A stretch of DNA of 64,000 nt from Micavibrio_A sp964539025 (GTDB lineage: Bacteria; Pseudomonadota; Alphaproteobacteria; Micavibrionales; Micavibrionaceae). Position numbers and translations under genes: made by a program. The notes under the pieces were generated by a model that made no database searches, was not told where the DNA came from, and saw nothing but the letters and a program-made list of their open reading frames with translations. Where the stretch lies: assembly GCA_964539025.1 (NCBI GenBank), contig CAZIFA010000001.1, forward strand, positions 522,955 through 586,954. The letters run 5' to 3'. Below, piece by piece: positions 1-7,914 of the stretch (its first letter is position 1; the number at the start of each line of letters is the position of its first letter).

Positions 1-31
1 TGAAGATGTAGTGAAAAAACTAAATTCATGA
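1..31 (+). CDS. possible C-terminal tail of an upstream gene
   Basis: The first bases read as an open frame (positions 2-28, ...EDVVKKLNS) closed by TGA at 29-31. The gene body would lie before the window. Nine codons identify nothing. The frame is open only because it is short, so this may be chance. Positions 32-265 that follow are AT-rich, and I see no convincing gene there. Confidence 0.2.
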   Translation, partial: EDVVKKLNS

Positions 32-265
32 TCGCTATTCACGCATGTATTTATAATTAAGCAAGATTGCTTTATATCGAAATATATAATTTCTTTTAGT
101 GGTTAAATAATACTTGGCTACTAGAATATTTTTTGCTATGGAGAAATTGAAACGGGCGTTTTTTTCGGTTTTTAAAGAGGCCCAGCCACATAGGAACAAA
201 AGCCGACAACCAGAAAATAGTTGTCAACATTTAAGAGGGCTCGAAGAAATTCGGGTTAGGTTCCT

Positions 266-1276
266 ATGTCTATACAAAATACGACTACAGAAAATATAAA
301 GCCGTTTCGTCTCTATTCTTGTAAGGAAGTTCTTGATTTGCCGCCTATGCAATGGCTCATAGAGTCTATATTGCCAGTTGGTGGATTTGGTGTTTTGTAT
401 GGTTCCCCCGGCGATGGAAAAAGCTTTTTAGCGTTAAGCTGGGCCACCGCAATATCTCTTGGGAAGCCATGGCTGGAAAAGTATGAGGTGGCGAAGGGGA
501 CGGTTCTATACATCTACGCAGAAGGTGCGACAGGCCTTCCTAGCAGAATTAGAGCTCTAATCAAACATTATGAGATACAGGAGCCCAACGAGCTTTTTTT
601 TATCACCCAGTCCGTAAATTTTCGTGATAAGGCAGATTTTGATAGGTTGTGCGTAACGTTGAAGCAACTGAAGCATCCGCCTGCTTGTATTATTATTGAT
701 ACGCTCTCTCGTTGTCTTTCAGGTGGAGATGACAACTCATCCAAAGAAATTTCCGAATTTATAAGCCGTGTTGATAAAATACGCCAAGAAACAAATTCTT
801 TCGTTTTGGTTGTTCATCATGCTCGAAAAAACGATAAGGAAGAGCGTGGTTCAAGTGCTTTACGTGGCGCGGCGGATGTAATGTTGCGAATTGAAAAGAA
901 GAATCTTGATGAAATCAGGCTGGTATGTAGTAAGCAAAAAGATGGTGGAGATTTTCCAGCTATTCTATTGCGCCTTCAAAGTATCAATCTTGCTGAGAAC
1001 TCTACTTCAGCAGTTATAGTTGAAAGCGATTTTGAGATAATACCTTCGCTAAAGCTTGAAGGTCGTGAGAAAAAGGCTTTGCTTTGTATTCCTAGTGATG
1101 GGGCGGCATGCACTGAGTGGATGAAAATATCAGGGATGGAGCAATCGACATTCTACAGGGCAAGAGATGAACTCGTTAAAAGAAATTTAGTTTATAAGAT
1201 TGATAGAAAACGGGGAAAATATTATTTAACGGATGATGGAAAATTGCTATCAGATAGCTTTCAAAAACTATCATGA
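266..1276 (+). CDS. RepA-like AAA ATPase (AAA_25 family), accessory
   Basis: 336 aa. The Walker A motif GSPGDGKS is at residues 46-53. A Walker B-like strand (ACIIIDTLSR) lies near residue 140, and a VVHHARK / RGSSALRGAAD stretch near 190-205 is typical of the RecA-fold RepA helicase/AAA_25 family found on plasmids, prophages and integrative elements. The last 60 residues look like a winged helix (STFYRARDELVKRNLVYKIDRKRGKYYL). Family members act as hexameric helicases or replication/partition ATPases; here the role is inferred only. The ATG is preceded by a weak purine run (GGTTAGG). The gene is AT-rich compared with the rest of the window, which suggests transfer. Its stop overlaps a 58-codon ORF by ATGA. 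Confidence 0.85.
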   Translation: MSIQNTTTENIKPFRLYSCKEVLDLPPMQWLIESILPVGGFGVLYGSPGDGKSFLALSWATAISLGKPWLEKYEVAKGTVLYIYAEGATGLPSRIRALIKHYEIQEPNELFFITQSVNFRDKADFDRLCVTLKQLKHPPACIIIDTLSRCLSGGDDNSSKEISEFISRVDKIRQETNSFVLVVHHARKNDKEERGSSALRGAADVMLRIEKKNLDEIRLVCSKQKDGGDFPAILLRLQSINLAENSTSAVIVESDFEIIPSLKLEGREKKALLCIPSDGAACTEWMKISGMEQSTFYRARDELVKRNLVYKIDRKRGKYYLTDDGKLLSDSFQKLS

Positions 1277-1449
1277 CAGTATCAAAATTACTTTCTTTCA
1301 TATCACACCCCCCATTGGGGGTGATGATTGAAAGCAATGATGGGTTATTATTAACGCAGGATGAATATATCCCGAAAATCCATCCCAAAACAAAAAACAC
1401 ATTCAATATACGCCATATGAAGGCGGGGTTAAATTCCCCGCTTTCATAG
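1273..1449 (+). CDS. small ORF, 58 aa, translationally coupled to the ATPase
   Basis: The ATG at 1273 overlaps the ATPase stop in an ATGA quadruplet, and the frame stays open for 58 codons to TAG at 1447-1449. The product begins MTVSKLLSFISHPPLG and ends KAGLNSPLS; it is basic and I do not recognise it. The stop-start coupling favours a real gene. Against this, two hairpins fall inside it (about 1305-1323 and GCGGGG/CCCCGC at 1423-1441, followed by TTT). These could instead be the transcription terminator of the ATPase gene. Confidence 0.4.
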   Translation: MTVSKLLSFISHPPLGVMIESNDGLLLTQDEYIPKIHPKTKNTFNIRHMKAGLNSPLS

Positions 1450-1546
1450 GCTTATAATGTCTCAATGTTTATCGCGCCAAAATTGTCCTTCCACATATGA
1501 AAAAATTATCCCATAATGCCCTCGGATTGGCCGTTTTGGTCATTCT

Positions 1547-1691
1547 GGGGAGTTTCAAACCCCTCATGTACGGCCTCTAGCATCGGGCCGTTACCGATTG
1601 ATGCCTTCTCGACCTTGGGTCGGGGAGGTGGCGGAATATAATAGCGCAAGCAAATACGCTGCGCCGTTTACATGACGGTTTGAAACTCCCC
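1547..1691. ncRNA. candidate structured RNA with long closing stem
   Basis: GGGGAGTTTCAAAC at 1547-1560 is exactly complementary to GTTTGAAACTCCCC at 1678-1691. Inside it the stem continues: CATGTACGGC pairs with GCCGtttACATG with a small bulge. Two or three smaller hairpins fill the loop (ATCGG/CCGAT; CGACC-TTG-GGTCG; AGCG/CGCT). A separate hairpin with a GCAA tetraloop (CATCAGA/TCTGATG, 1695-1712) follows. No coding frame uses the segment. The layout fits a multi-branched non-coding RNA, a plasmid-type control element or an element end. I do not recognise the family. The strand cannot be fixed because the stem is symmetric. Confidence 0.35.
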
Positions 1692-1746
1692 GGTCATCAG
1701 AGCAATCTGATGGCCGTTTCGCTTTAAAGCCAAAAGGGAGATTGCT

Positions 1747-2246
1747 TTGGCCGACCGCATTTTATTGTTTCTGTTTTTTTGGATTCTATTTTTTCCTGTC
1801 GTAGTCAAAGCCGAAAATTCAGTTGCGTTTCGAGTGCATGTTATAACTGTTGTAGATGGGGATAGTTTTGAAGTTCAAAAAGAAGATGGCGAAAAAATCC
1901 AGGTGCGCTTGCCCAGCATTGATGCGCCTGAGTACGATCAGTCATTTTCAAAAGAATCAAAGATATGCTTTCCTCGTTGATTGCCGATAAGGACGTTTGG
2001 GTTATTCAAACGGGCATAGATAAATATAACAGAATTTTAGGCCATGTTTTTGCTCTTGAATCAGATGCGGGAGTTCAAATGGTTTGGCAGGGTGGAGCAT
2101 GGGCCTATCGTTTCTACAATCCTTCAAAAGAAATTCTGACTGCTGAAAAAGAAGCAAGATCAGAAAAACGGGGATTATGGGCATTGCCTAAAAAAGAAAG
2201 GATTGCACCTTGGGAATGGCGGCACAACAAAAAGACGCAAGACTAG
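1747..2246 (+). pseudogene. secreted thermonuclease (SNase) homologue, frameshifted
   Basis: Two overlapping frames together make one staphylococcal-nuclease-like protein. The first (TTG start at 1747, AGGGAG upstream) has a hydrophobic signal peptide, then VITVVDGDSFEVQ and VRLPSIDAPEYDQ, the catalytic Asp/Arg region. It runs out at 1980. The second frame continues with MLSSLIADKDVWV, DKYNRILGHVF, a GGAWAYRFYNP segment, EKEARSEKRGLWA and a WEWR tail, all typical of the family. The shift lies in the A-rich stretch around 1951-1962. One extra A there would restore a continuous protein of about 165 aa. This is either a real inactivating deletion or a sequencing error in an A run. Confidence 0.7.
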
Positions 2247-2287
2247 TAATACGCAGAACTGCATGGGTAAGGATAAAGGAGGTAATC

Positions 2288-2395
2288 ATGTTTGTTCCTA
2301 ACATTGCCGTAATGTCTGCCATAAGCCTATGCGTATCTTTTTGGTTCTTTATGTTCTTTGATCTTTTGATGAGAGTAATGCAGACGAAGTTTTAA
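2288..2395 (+). CDS. 35-aa single-span membrane peptide
   Basis: The ATG at 2288 is preceded by a near-perfect Shine-Dalgarno (AAAGGAGGTAATC). The product is almost entirely one hydrophobic helix (AVMSAISLCVSFWFFMFFDLL) with a short basic tail (RVMQTKF). The strong ribosome site decides this start over the longer in-frame reading from 2210, which would run back into the nuclease gene. It lies 14 nt before a lipoprotein gene, so the two are probably co-transcribed. Function unknown. Confidence 0.5.
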   Translation: MFVPNIAVMSAISLCVSFWFFMFFDLLMRVMQTKF

Positions 2396-2409
2396 GAAAG
2401 GGATAAAAG

Positions 2410-2814
2410 ATGATTCAATATAAATTTGTTTTTCTGGTTCTGGCAGCGTTTTGTTTGTCTTCCTGTGCAAGAACATCAAGCTACAGCAACGCATGCTTTG
2501 AAACGAATAAAAATTTTGACCTTGCTGTCGAATGCACTAAAACCAAAATGGGTGAAGACCCAAAGCTGCATATACCAGCATATCGTTCCTTTAAGAACGT
2601 TTTTATTCCTTACATGGACTCTGTATCAAAAATGGTGAAAGCAGGAAAAATAACTCCTGAAGAGGGACGCTCTTTAATTGCAGAGAAAATTAACCAGTTG
2701 GAATTTGAAAAAGAACTAAAAGATAATTCTGCGCAAAAATTAAAAATTTTGAAAAGAGATGAATTTTCAAATGGTGGAAAAGTCTATGATGAAGATGAGT
2801 GTACGCACCTCTAG
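2410..2814 (+). CDS. putative lipoprotein
   Basis: 134 aa. A signal sequence (KFVFLVLAAFCLSSC) ends in a lipobox with Cys 19, so the mature protein should be lipid-anchored. The remainder is charged and probably helical, with KITPEEGRSLIAEKINQLEFEKEL resembling a short coiled segment. A ribosome site (AAGAAAGGGATAAAAG) precedes the ATG. I do not recognise the family. It belongs to the AT-rich island and may form a unit with the 35-aa membrane peptide just upstream. Confidence 0.75.
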   Translation: MIQYKFVFLVLAAFCLSSCARTSSYSNACFETNKNFDLAVECTKTKMGEDPKLHIPAYRSFKNVFIPYMDSVSKMVKAGKITPEEGRSLIAEKINQLEFEKELKDNSAQKLKILKRDEFSNGGKVYDEDECTHL

Positions 2815-2950
2815 TATTATGAGCAGTCTATCCTTCAATCAAGGCTGGAAGGCATAGTATGGCAAATTTATCCAACCAAAAATCCGGCAGCGAATTTTAC
2901 AGGGGTCTCTAATATAAAAATGTTCGTATTTTCCCCCTTAGGGTAGGTCT

Positions 2951-3000
2951 ATTGAAAGGGCCAAATTTGGAGCGGGAGGCGCTCTTCATGGCCGTTCAAT
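2951..3000. repeat. 50-nt imperfect palindrome at island edge
   Basis: ATTGAA/TTCAAT outer arms, GGCCA/TGGCC middle arms and a GAGCG/CGCTC inner hairpin nest symmetrically. It lies where base composition changes from the AT-rich island to the GC-richer chromosome. It could be a terminator without a T tract, a recombination end or a leader structure of the hydrolase gene. The rest of 2815-3041 shows nothing clear. Confidence 0.45.
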
Positions 3001-3041
3001 AAAGTTTATTAAACCCTTCCCTGAAATGCTACTCTGGAGCG

Positions 3042-4058
3042 ATGAGATACCTCATCGCTTTTTTGATTCTGATTTCGTTCCCCGCATACGCGCAAAACGA
3101 AACCATCACCGTGCCCAAGGGCGCGCCGCCGCCCGAGGCGAGGCCGTTTGAAGGCGGGGTGAAGTCGATGGAGGCACCCAAGCAACAGGTGGGATCGAAA
3201 CCCAAGCTGCGCCAGCCCAATGTTGAAATCTGGCTGCCGCCGGAATTCCAGTCGAGCGAACAAAAATGGCCGTTGCTGATTTTCTCCCACGGCTTTGGCG
3301 GCTGTGCCAAGCAATCGTTGTTCCTGACGCAATATCTGGCCGATCGCGGCTATATCGTCATCGCGCCCGATCATGAAGACTCTAACTGTGATCGTTTTGG
3401 ACAAGGGGGGCTGCGCTCGACGTTGCAGGCGATGCGACCCGGCAAATCGACGCGTCCGGAAAAACCGTTCCGTACGCCCGAGGTATGGACCGACAAGACC
3501 GAGGCGGATCGGCGGGACGATGTTTTATTCGCGCTTTCATCGATGCTCGATGACCGCCAGTACAAGAATTACGTCGATATGGATCGCGTGGGGCTGATCG
3601 GTCATTCGCTGGGCGGGTATACGGTTCTGGGGCTGGCCGGGGCGTGGCCATCATGGAAGGACAAGCGGTTCAAGGCGGTGCTGGCACTATCGCCGTTTGC
3701 CGATCCGTACGTGCTGGGTCGCGCCTTATCGCGGATCAATATTCCGGTGATGTATCAGGGCGGGACGAAGGATGCCGACATCACGCCGATCATCAAAAAG
3801 CGCGGCTATGAGCAGACCAAGGCACCCAAATATTTCATCGAGTTAGACGGGGCCGGGCATTTTGCGTGGACGCAATTGGATAAGGATTACCAGCCGATCA
3901 TCAACGAGACGGCGCTGCAGTTTTTGGATCGCTATGTGAAGGGGGACAAAAACGTGGAAATCCTGCCCGTAGGCGCGGATAGGCCCGGCAAGCCGGGCAA
4001 AAGGGTCAAAACCTTCTGGAAGGACGAGGGAAATAAACCCCCGGTCCTTGCAGATTAG
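3042..4058 (+). CDS. secreted alpha/beta hydrolase (dienelactone hydrolase / PAF-acetylhydrolase-like)
   Basis: 338 aa with an N-terminal signal peptide (MRYLIAFLILISFPAYAQ), so export to the periplasm is expected. The fold is shown by LLIFSHGFGG (oxyanion strand), the nucleophile elbow GHSLGG with Ser about 189, a late acid around DADITP and His about 273 in GAGHFAW. The family covers predicted dienelactone hydrolases and platelet-activating-factor acetylhydrolase-like esterases; the substrate cannot be named. The base composition is that of the main chromosome, unlike the upstream island. Its stop codon overlaps a small convergent ORF. Confidence 0.85.
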   Translation: MRYLIAFLILISFPAYAQNETITVPKGAPPPEARPFEGGVKSMEAPKQQVGSKPKLRQPNVEIWLPPEFQSSEQKWPLLIFSHGFGGCAKQSLFLTQYLADRGYIVIAPDHEDSNCDRFGQGGLRSTLQAMRPGKSTRPEKPFRTPEVWTDKTEADRRDDVLFALSSMLDDRQYKNYVDMDRVGLIGHSLGGYTVLGLAGAWPSWKDKRFKAVLALSPFADPYVLGRALSRINIPVMYQGGTKDADITPIIKKRGYEQTKAPKYFIELDGAGHFAWTQLDKDYQPIINETALQFLDRYVKGDKNVEILPVGADRPGKPGKRVKTFWKDEGNKPPVLAD

Positions 4059-4156
4059 GCTTTTACAGTGGCGCGGGCCGTTTCGAGGTCGCGGATCATC
4101 GCGATGATGTGGGCGTCACGGGCGAGGAATTCGCATTCAGTAAGGTCGAGGGTCAT
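4055..4156 (-). CDS. 33-aa microprotein candidate
   Basis: On the minus strand an ATG at 4156 follows CAGGAGACCAAAC, a good Shine-Dalgarno at normal spacing, and encodes 33 residues (MTLDLTECEFLARDAHIIAM...VKA). A longer in-frame reading to 4264 has no comparable ribosome site. The stop is antiparallel to and overlaps the hydrolase stop. The sequence is amphipathic, with an acidic start and a basic end; no family recognised. Between 4157 and 4314 I see only its probable leader. Confidence 0.4.
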   Translation of the reverse strand: MTLDLTECEFLARDAHIIAMIRDLETARATVKA

Positions 4157-4313
4157 GTTTGGTCTCCTGGTAAGTCTTTTTGAGTCTGTTGAGAAGCACT
4201 CTGGCGGGGAAAGAAGGCAGAAATAGTCATGAATTGTGGAATCACGTAGGCAATTCGCGTGCATTCACAGGCAAAAGAGTGCCAGAAGATTCTTAACAAG
4301 AGATTAAAAGATA

Positions 4314-4348
4314 AAAGCGGCATCACAAAAATATTGCGATGCCGCTTT
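4314..4348 (-). terminator. Rho-independent terminator after LysM gene 1
   Basis: An 11-bp stem (AAAGCGGCATC / GATGCCGCTTT) encloses a 13-nt loop and is followed on the minus strand by a T-rich run (TTTTATCTTTTA). It lies 17 nt past the stop of the minus-strand LysM gene, and A/T tracts on both sides would let it work in both directions. Confidence 0.7.
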
Positions 4349-4364
4349 CAATTGTATGTAGCGG

Positions 4365-6149
4365 TTAGAATACGTTCCTGATTATGGCCGTCGGGTTGAC
4401 GGTAATGCCACGGCTGTGAACATTGAATTCGGGCGTGCGGACTGGCTGGTTGTGGTCATGTGCATCGCGGAATTCCCGCTGCAGCTCTCGCATCTGGCGT
4501 CTTTCCTGCACAGGCTCACGCGGTTGTTCACCGTTGGAAGAGCTGTTGAACGCGCGGGCGATGATGCTTTGCTCACGCGGCGTATAGCCCTGAACGGTTG
4601 TGGGCGGCATCTGTCCTTGTGGGGTGTAAGTTCCGGTATTGGGATCGATACGGGTGCCGTTTTTAAGCACGTAGCCTTCTTTTGAAGGATCATAGGCGGC
4701 GGTTCTATCTTGTGATGAAGTGGCGCGCGGCGTGTTTGGCGTAGCGGTAGTAGGGGCGGGCTTGTTATTGCCTTCCGGTGCTGGTGTGTTTTCCGTCCGC
4801 AGTTTTGCGCCCTGAAGTGTTTCCGGCAGCTTGAGGTTCTGGTCTTTACTGACCTTGTTTGGATCGGCGATGCCATTGTGTTTGGCAAGCGCTTCGTATG
4901 CTTCTTTGATTTTTGCTGGATCCTTGATGCCGTATTTTTCGACGACGACATGCGAGAGTGTTTTGCCGTCCGGCAGCTTGTACTCGGCGTCTTTGGGTTT
5001 CGCAGGGGCGGCGGGTGCTGCGGCGACAGTCGGTTTTGGTTGTGCTGCCGGAGTAGGAGCGGCTGCGACTGTAGTCCGATCATTGGGGCTGACATCGGGA
5101 TTGGCATTTGTGGGAAGCGTTTGTGCCTGAGCGGATTTGATACCAACGGCTTCTTTAGCCGCGTTGACAATTTGTGCTCCGAGGCCGGGGCCAATGGGAG
5201 GCGCTTGAACGGGGGCCTGAACGGGGGGTTGAGTACCTTGTTCAACATCGCTGAAAAATTTATTGGCCACTTCCTGACCGCGACGTTTGTCGCCGGGGCC
5301 CTGATTTGCAACTTGTACTTTTGCGGCCTTGTGGATGGCTTCGGCGCTATCGACCATCTGGTCTATGCCAAGTTCTTTGCCCTTGGCCTTATAATATTCA
5401 ACAAATTTTGGATGGGCCTGAATTTGGGCGAGCTCGCGCATATGTGCCGGGTCTTTTTCGGCCGCTTTCATTTTGGCTTCGTACGCATCCCAGAACATTT
5501 GCGTCTTTGCTTTATCGGGGACTCCCGCTGTTGGTACAGGAGATTGGTTCTGCGCTTTCGGCGCTTCAGCTGTTTGTGGTTTGGGATCCAGCACAGTCGG
5601 ATCAACAGGCCTGCTCATCTGCGGTGCGTTTTTGGTGATACGCGCCAGCCTCTCAGACGGGGTGGGCATTGGCGTGCGACCCTCGACCACGATAGGCTCT
5701 TCGCCTTGGGGCAGGAGATTCGGTACTGGTTTGTCGCTTGTGACGGTGCGTGAAGGAGCAGGGGCTTCTGCTTCGGGGACAGTCGGTTGTTCTTGCGGTT
5801 GCGGCGTGGCGGCTATATTTGGCCGCTCGACCATAATCGGTTCTTCGTTTTGAAGCAGAGGTTGTGCTGTCGATGGTTCTTCCGGTTGTTGCTGTGGCAG
5901 AGGCTGAATCGGCGTGCTCATCTTTTGCTGTTCTTGGGCCATGGCCAAAAATCTATTCATCATATCTCCGTTTGGCGATTTTGCCTGAGGAGGAGGCGGT
6001 GGCGTTGCCGGGGCTTTGGGCGCAGGGGATTGGGCCGGGTTCTGTCCGCCGCCGAACATAGAAGCCGCGTTGCTGCGCATTGCAGCCGCCACGTTTTGTG
6101 CGATGCCTTTTTCGCCCGGTTTCTTCTTTGGATCGTTAATTTCCGGCAT
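4365..6149 (-). CDS. Pro/Ala/Gln-rich LysM-domain protein 1
   Basis: 594 aa. The first 200 residues are low-complexity Pro/Gln/Ala with repeated EEPIMVERP / EEPIVVEGR phrases. A helical charged block follows (about 215-300, DAYEAKMKAAEKDPAHMRELAQ...). A LysM-like module (DGKTLSHVVVEKYGIKDP...AKHNGIADPN...LKLPETL) is near residues 390-450, and the tail is disordered. No signal peptide is visible. The same three-part plan (helical block, LysM, tail) recurs in the neighbouring gene at 6329, so the two are probably paralogues. LysM modules usually bind peptidoglycan or chitin, so a wall- or export-linked role is inferred. An AAGGGG ribosome site precedes the ATG. Confidence 0.85.
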   Translation of the reverse strand: MPEINDPKKKPGEKGIAQNVAAAMRSNAASMFGGGQNPAQSPAPKAPATPPPPPQAKSPNGDMMNRFLAMAQEQQKMSTPIQPLPQQQPEEPSTAQPLLQNEEPIMVERPNIAATPQPQEQPTVPEAEAPAPSRTVTSDKPVPNLLPQGEEPIVVEGRTPMPTPSERLARITKNAPQMSRPVDPTVLDPKPQTAEAPKAQNQSPVPTAGVPDKAKTQMFWDAYEAKMKAAEKDPAHMRELAQIQAHPKFVEYYKAKGKELGIDQMVDSAEAIHKAAKVQVANQGPGDKRRGQEVANKFFSDVEQGTQPPVQAPVQAPPIGPGLGAQIVNAAKEAVGIKSAQAQTLPTNANPDVSPNDRTTVAAAPTPAAQPKPTVAAAPAAPAKPKDAEYKLPDGKTLSHVVVEKYGIKDPAKIKEAYEALAKHNGIADPNKVSKDQNLKLPETLQGAKLRTENTPAPEGNNKPAPTTATPNTPRATSSQDRTAAYDPSKEGYVLKNGTRIDPNTGTYTPQGQMPPTTVQGYTPREQSIIARAFNSSSNGEQPREPVQERRQMRELQREFRDAHDHNQPVRTPEFNVHSRGITVNPTAIIRNVF

Positions 6150-6182
6150 TTATAGCCCCTTAATTTCCACGATAATATGATA

Positions 6183-6212
6183 ATTGTATGAAAAAACGCC
6201 TAACGAATGCAA
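6183..6212 (-). promoter_or_regulatory. promoter of LysM gene 1
   Basis: On the minus strand: TTGCAT, 18 nt, TACAAT. The same arrangement with the same flanking bases (AAATTTGCATT and GCGTTTTTT) stands in front of the second LysM gene, which supports a conserved, shared control region. Confidence 0.45.
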
Positions 6213-6267
6213 ATTTGGGGAAACGCCTGCGATAGGGCCACAAATCATGCTTAAAAAAGGATTAACG

Positions 6268-6305
6268 AAAAAAGGGCACCACGTTTTTTGTGATGCCCTT
6301 TTTTG
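6268..6305 (-). terminator. Rho-independent terminator after LysM gene 2
   Basis: An inverted repeat (AAAAAAGGGCAccac / gtgaTGCCCTTTTTT) lies 24 nt beyond the stop of the minus-strand gene at 6329 and has a T run on the outgoing side. It is A/T-flanked on both sides. Confidence 0.7.
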
Positions 6306-6328
6306 ATGATTTAGTGCCGAGTGGGTGT

Positions 6329-7750
6329 TTAGCCAAGGTCTAAGGTGCGGCCTGTACGTGTGATCGTGACACCGGCTGAAGGAGACGGTGGAACAGGCGT
6401 ATTGCCTTGAGTAGCGCCACCGAAAGCGGTGTTAATTTTGCCGCCTTTTTTATATCCTTGATCGTTCAGCGGATCTCTGGTCTCGTCCAATCTTCTCGCA
6501 AACTGCTCTCCTGTCTCACGACCTTCTGCCGCGCCCTTAAACGCAGGGTTAACGGGATGGGCGACGGAAGGTGTTGCGTAGTAACGGCCCGTATTGGGAT
6601 CAACATATCCGCCGTTGAGCTTGATCTCTCCGCCTTTGAAAGCATCGCTTATACGTTTGGCTTGAATCTTGTCCTGATTGAACAGGCCAGGGCCTTCATT
6701 TTCACGAAGGGTTTGAACGGCGGCCTGAAGATCAGGGCTTAAATTGTTAAAGTTTGCGTCTACATTTATATCCTTGTGTTTGTCACGCAAGGCCTTGGCG
6801 GTCAGAGGGCCGAACATACCATCCACTTTTGGATTTTTCTTACCGTCCGGTCCTATTTCCGGGCCAAACACATCTTCCTGAAGTGTCTTCACGGCTTGCG
6901 TTATTTCTTCCTTTGTTGCTTTCGGAGGCGTGGTTGTTGGTGTTGCTGTTGGCGCAGCAGCAGGCTTGCCTTGATCGAACAGGCCGCGGTATCCATTATC
7001 GCGTAAGGTTTTAACAGCCGCTTTGAGATTGTCGTCTAATTTGTCAACGTCTGCATCATTGTTCAAATCGCCATGAGCTTTGTGCAGTTCACCAGCGGTT
7101 TTGCGGCCGAGAATACCATCCACTTCCGGGTTTTGCTTGCCGCTCGCGTCTTTTTCCGGACCGAAAACGGATACCTGAAGCGTCTTGACGGCTTGCGTTA
7201 TTTCCGCCCGCGTTGCTTTCACAGGTATGGCCGATGGCACCGTTGCGATTTGAGCCGCTGTCAGCGGAAGCGTTTCCGGAAGCTTGATCGTCTGGCCTTC
7301 GGAAATGACGTCCGGATTGGCTATGCCGTTGCTGCGGGCGACGGCTCTGTATGCCGTGTCGATTTCCGTGGCATCTTTCAGGCCATAATGTTCTCCGACG
7401 ATCTTTGAAAGCGTGGCGTCTTTCTCAACCTTATGGTCGGTGAATTTGGGCGTAGGTTTCTGCGCGGCGTAGGCTTTGTCCACTTCCTCGAAAAACTTCA
7501 TGGCCTTGCCATCGAGGTGCGGGTTATAATTTGCATCGCCGTCCTTCATAATTTTCAGTGCGGCTTCATGTTCGCCTTTGGCCCAAGAGGCGTTGGCAGG
7601 ATCGCCAGCTTTGACAAGCCTGACGAATTTTGGGCTGGCCTTAAGGCGGGTTACCAAATCTTTCGCCGTAGCGTCGCCAGTGGCGGCTTTTTCTCGTTCG
7701 ATCCGAAACTTATCGAAGAAAATCTGTGCTTGGGATTCTGGGGTAGCCAT
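6329..7750 (-). CDS. LysM protein 2 with two peptidoglycan-binding-like repeats
   Basis: About 473 aa. A helical block (QAQIFFDKFRIEREKAATGD...) is followed by a LysM-like module (VEKDATLSKIVGEHYGL...IKLPETL, about residues 110-165). Two copies of a roughly 95-residue unit follow (EITQAVKTLQ.DVFGPE...VDGxxGxxTAxxLxxxH.DxNxDAD...LRxNxxxGLF), resembling PG_binding_1-type helical modules. The tail is Gly/Pro-rich. The second of two close ATGs (7750) is chosen because AGGAG sits 7 nt before it, whereas only one base separates AGGAG from the first (7756). No signal peptide. The parallel with the neighbour at 4365 in layout and promoter suggests duplication. Confidence 0.85.
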   Translation of the reverse strand: MATPESQAQIFFDKFRIEREKAATGDATAKDLVTRLKASPKFVRLVKAGDPANASWAKGEHEAALKIMKDGDANYNPHLDGKAMKFFEEVDKAYAAQKPTPKFTDHKVEKDATLSKIVGEHYGLKDATEIDTAYRAVARSNGIANPDVISEGQTIKLPETLPLTAAQIATVPSAIPVKATRAEITQAVKTLQVSVFGPEKDASGKQNPEVDGILGRKTAGELHKAHGDLNNDADVDKLDDNLKAAVKTLRDNGYRGLFDQGKPAAAPTATPTTTPPKATKEEITQAVKTLQEDVFGPEIGPDGKKNPKVDGMFGPLTAKALRDKHKDINVDANFNNLSPDLQAAVQTLRENEGPGLFNQDKIQAKRISDAFKGGEIKLNGGYVDPNTGRYYATPSVAHPVNPAFKGAAEGRETGEQFARRLDETRDPLNDQGYKKGGKINTAFGGATQGNTPVPPSPSAGVTITRTGRTLDLG

Positions 7751-7790
7751 TGTCATACTCCTGGTTAAAAATTCGTTAAATCATATGTTC

Positions 7791-7820
7791 ATCGTATAAA
7801 AAAACGTCTTTGAAATGCAA
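7791..7820 (-). promoter_or_regulatory. promoter of LysM gene 2
   Basis: Minus strand: TTGCAT, 18 nt, TACGAT, inside a block (AAATTTGCATT...ACGTTTTTTT-ATAC) matching the region ahead of LysM gene 1. It faces away from the alanine dehydrogenase gene. Confidence 0.45.
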
Positions 7821-7914
7821 ATTTGTGTAAAAACAATGGGATGCTGCCCTGCGTATAGGCAAAGGGCGCGAAATTTGTTAATGATACGCCCCATAACTGG
7901 ATGAGGGAGATATC

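Noticed and set aside
114..299. 61-aa frame before the ATPase
   Set aside because: No ribosome site, no similarity, and it overlaps the well-supported ATPase start.
1951..1970. Programmed frameshift in the nuclease gene
   Set aside because: No classic slippery heptamer or downstream pseudoknot seen; a simple one-base loss or sequencing error explains it better.
2210..2395. 61-aa reading of the small membrane peptide
   Set aside because: The first 26 residues overlap the nuclease gene; the strong Shine-Dalgarno sits just before the internal ATG at 2288.
4878..5753. 291-aa plus-strand frame opposite LysM gene 1
   Set aside because: Cys/Phe/Arg-rich shadow of the Pro/Ala-rich coding strand; no domain.
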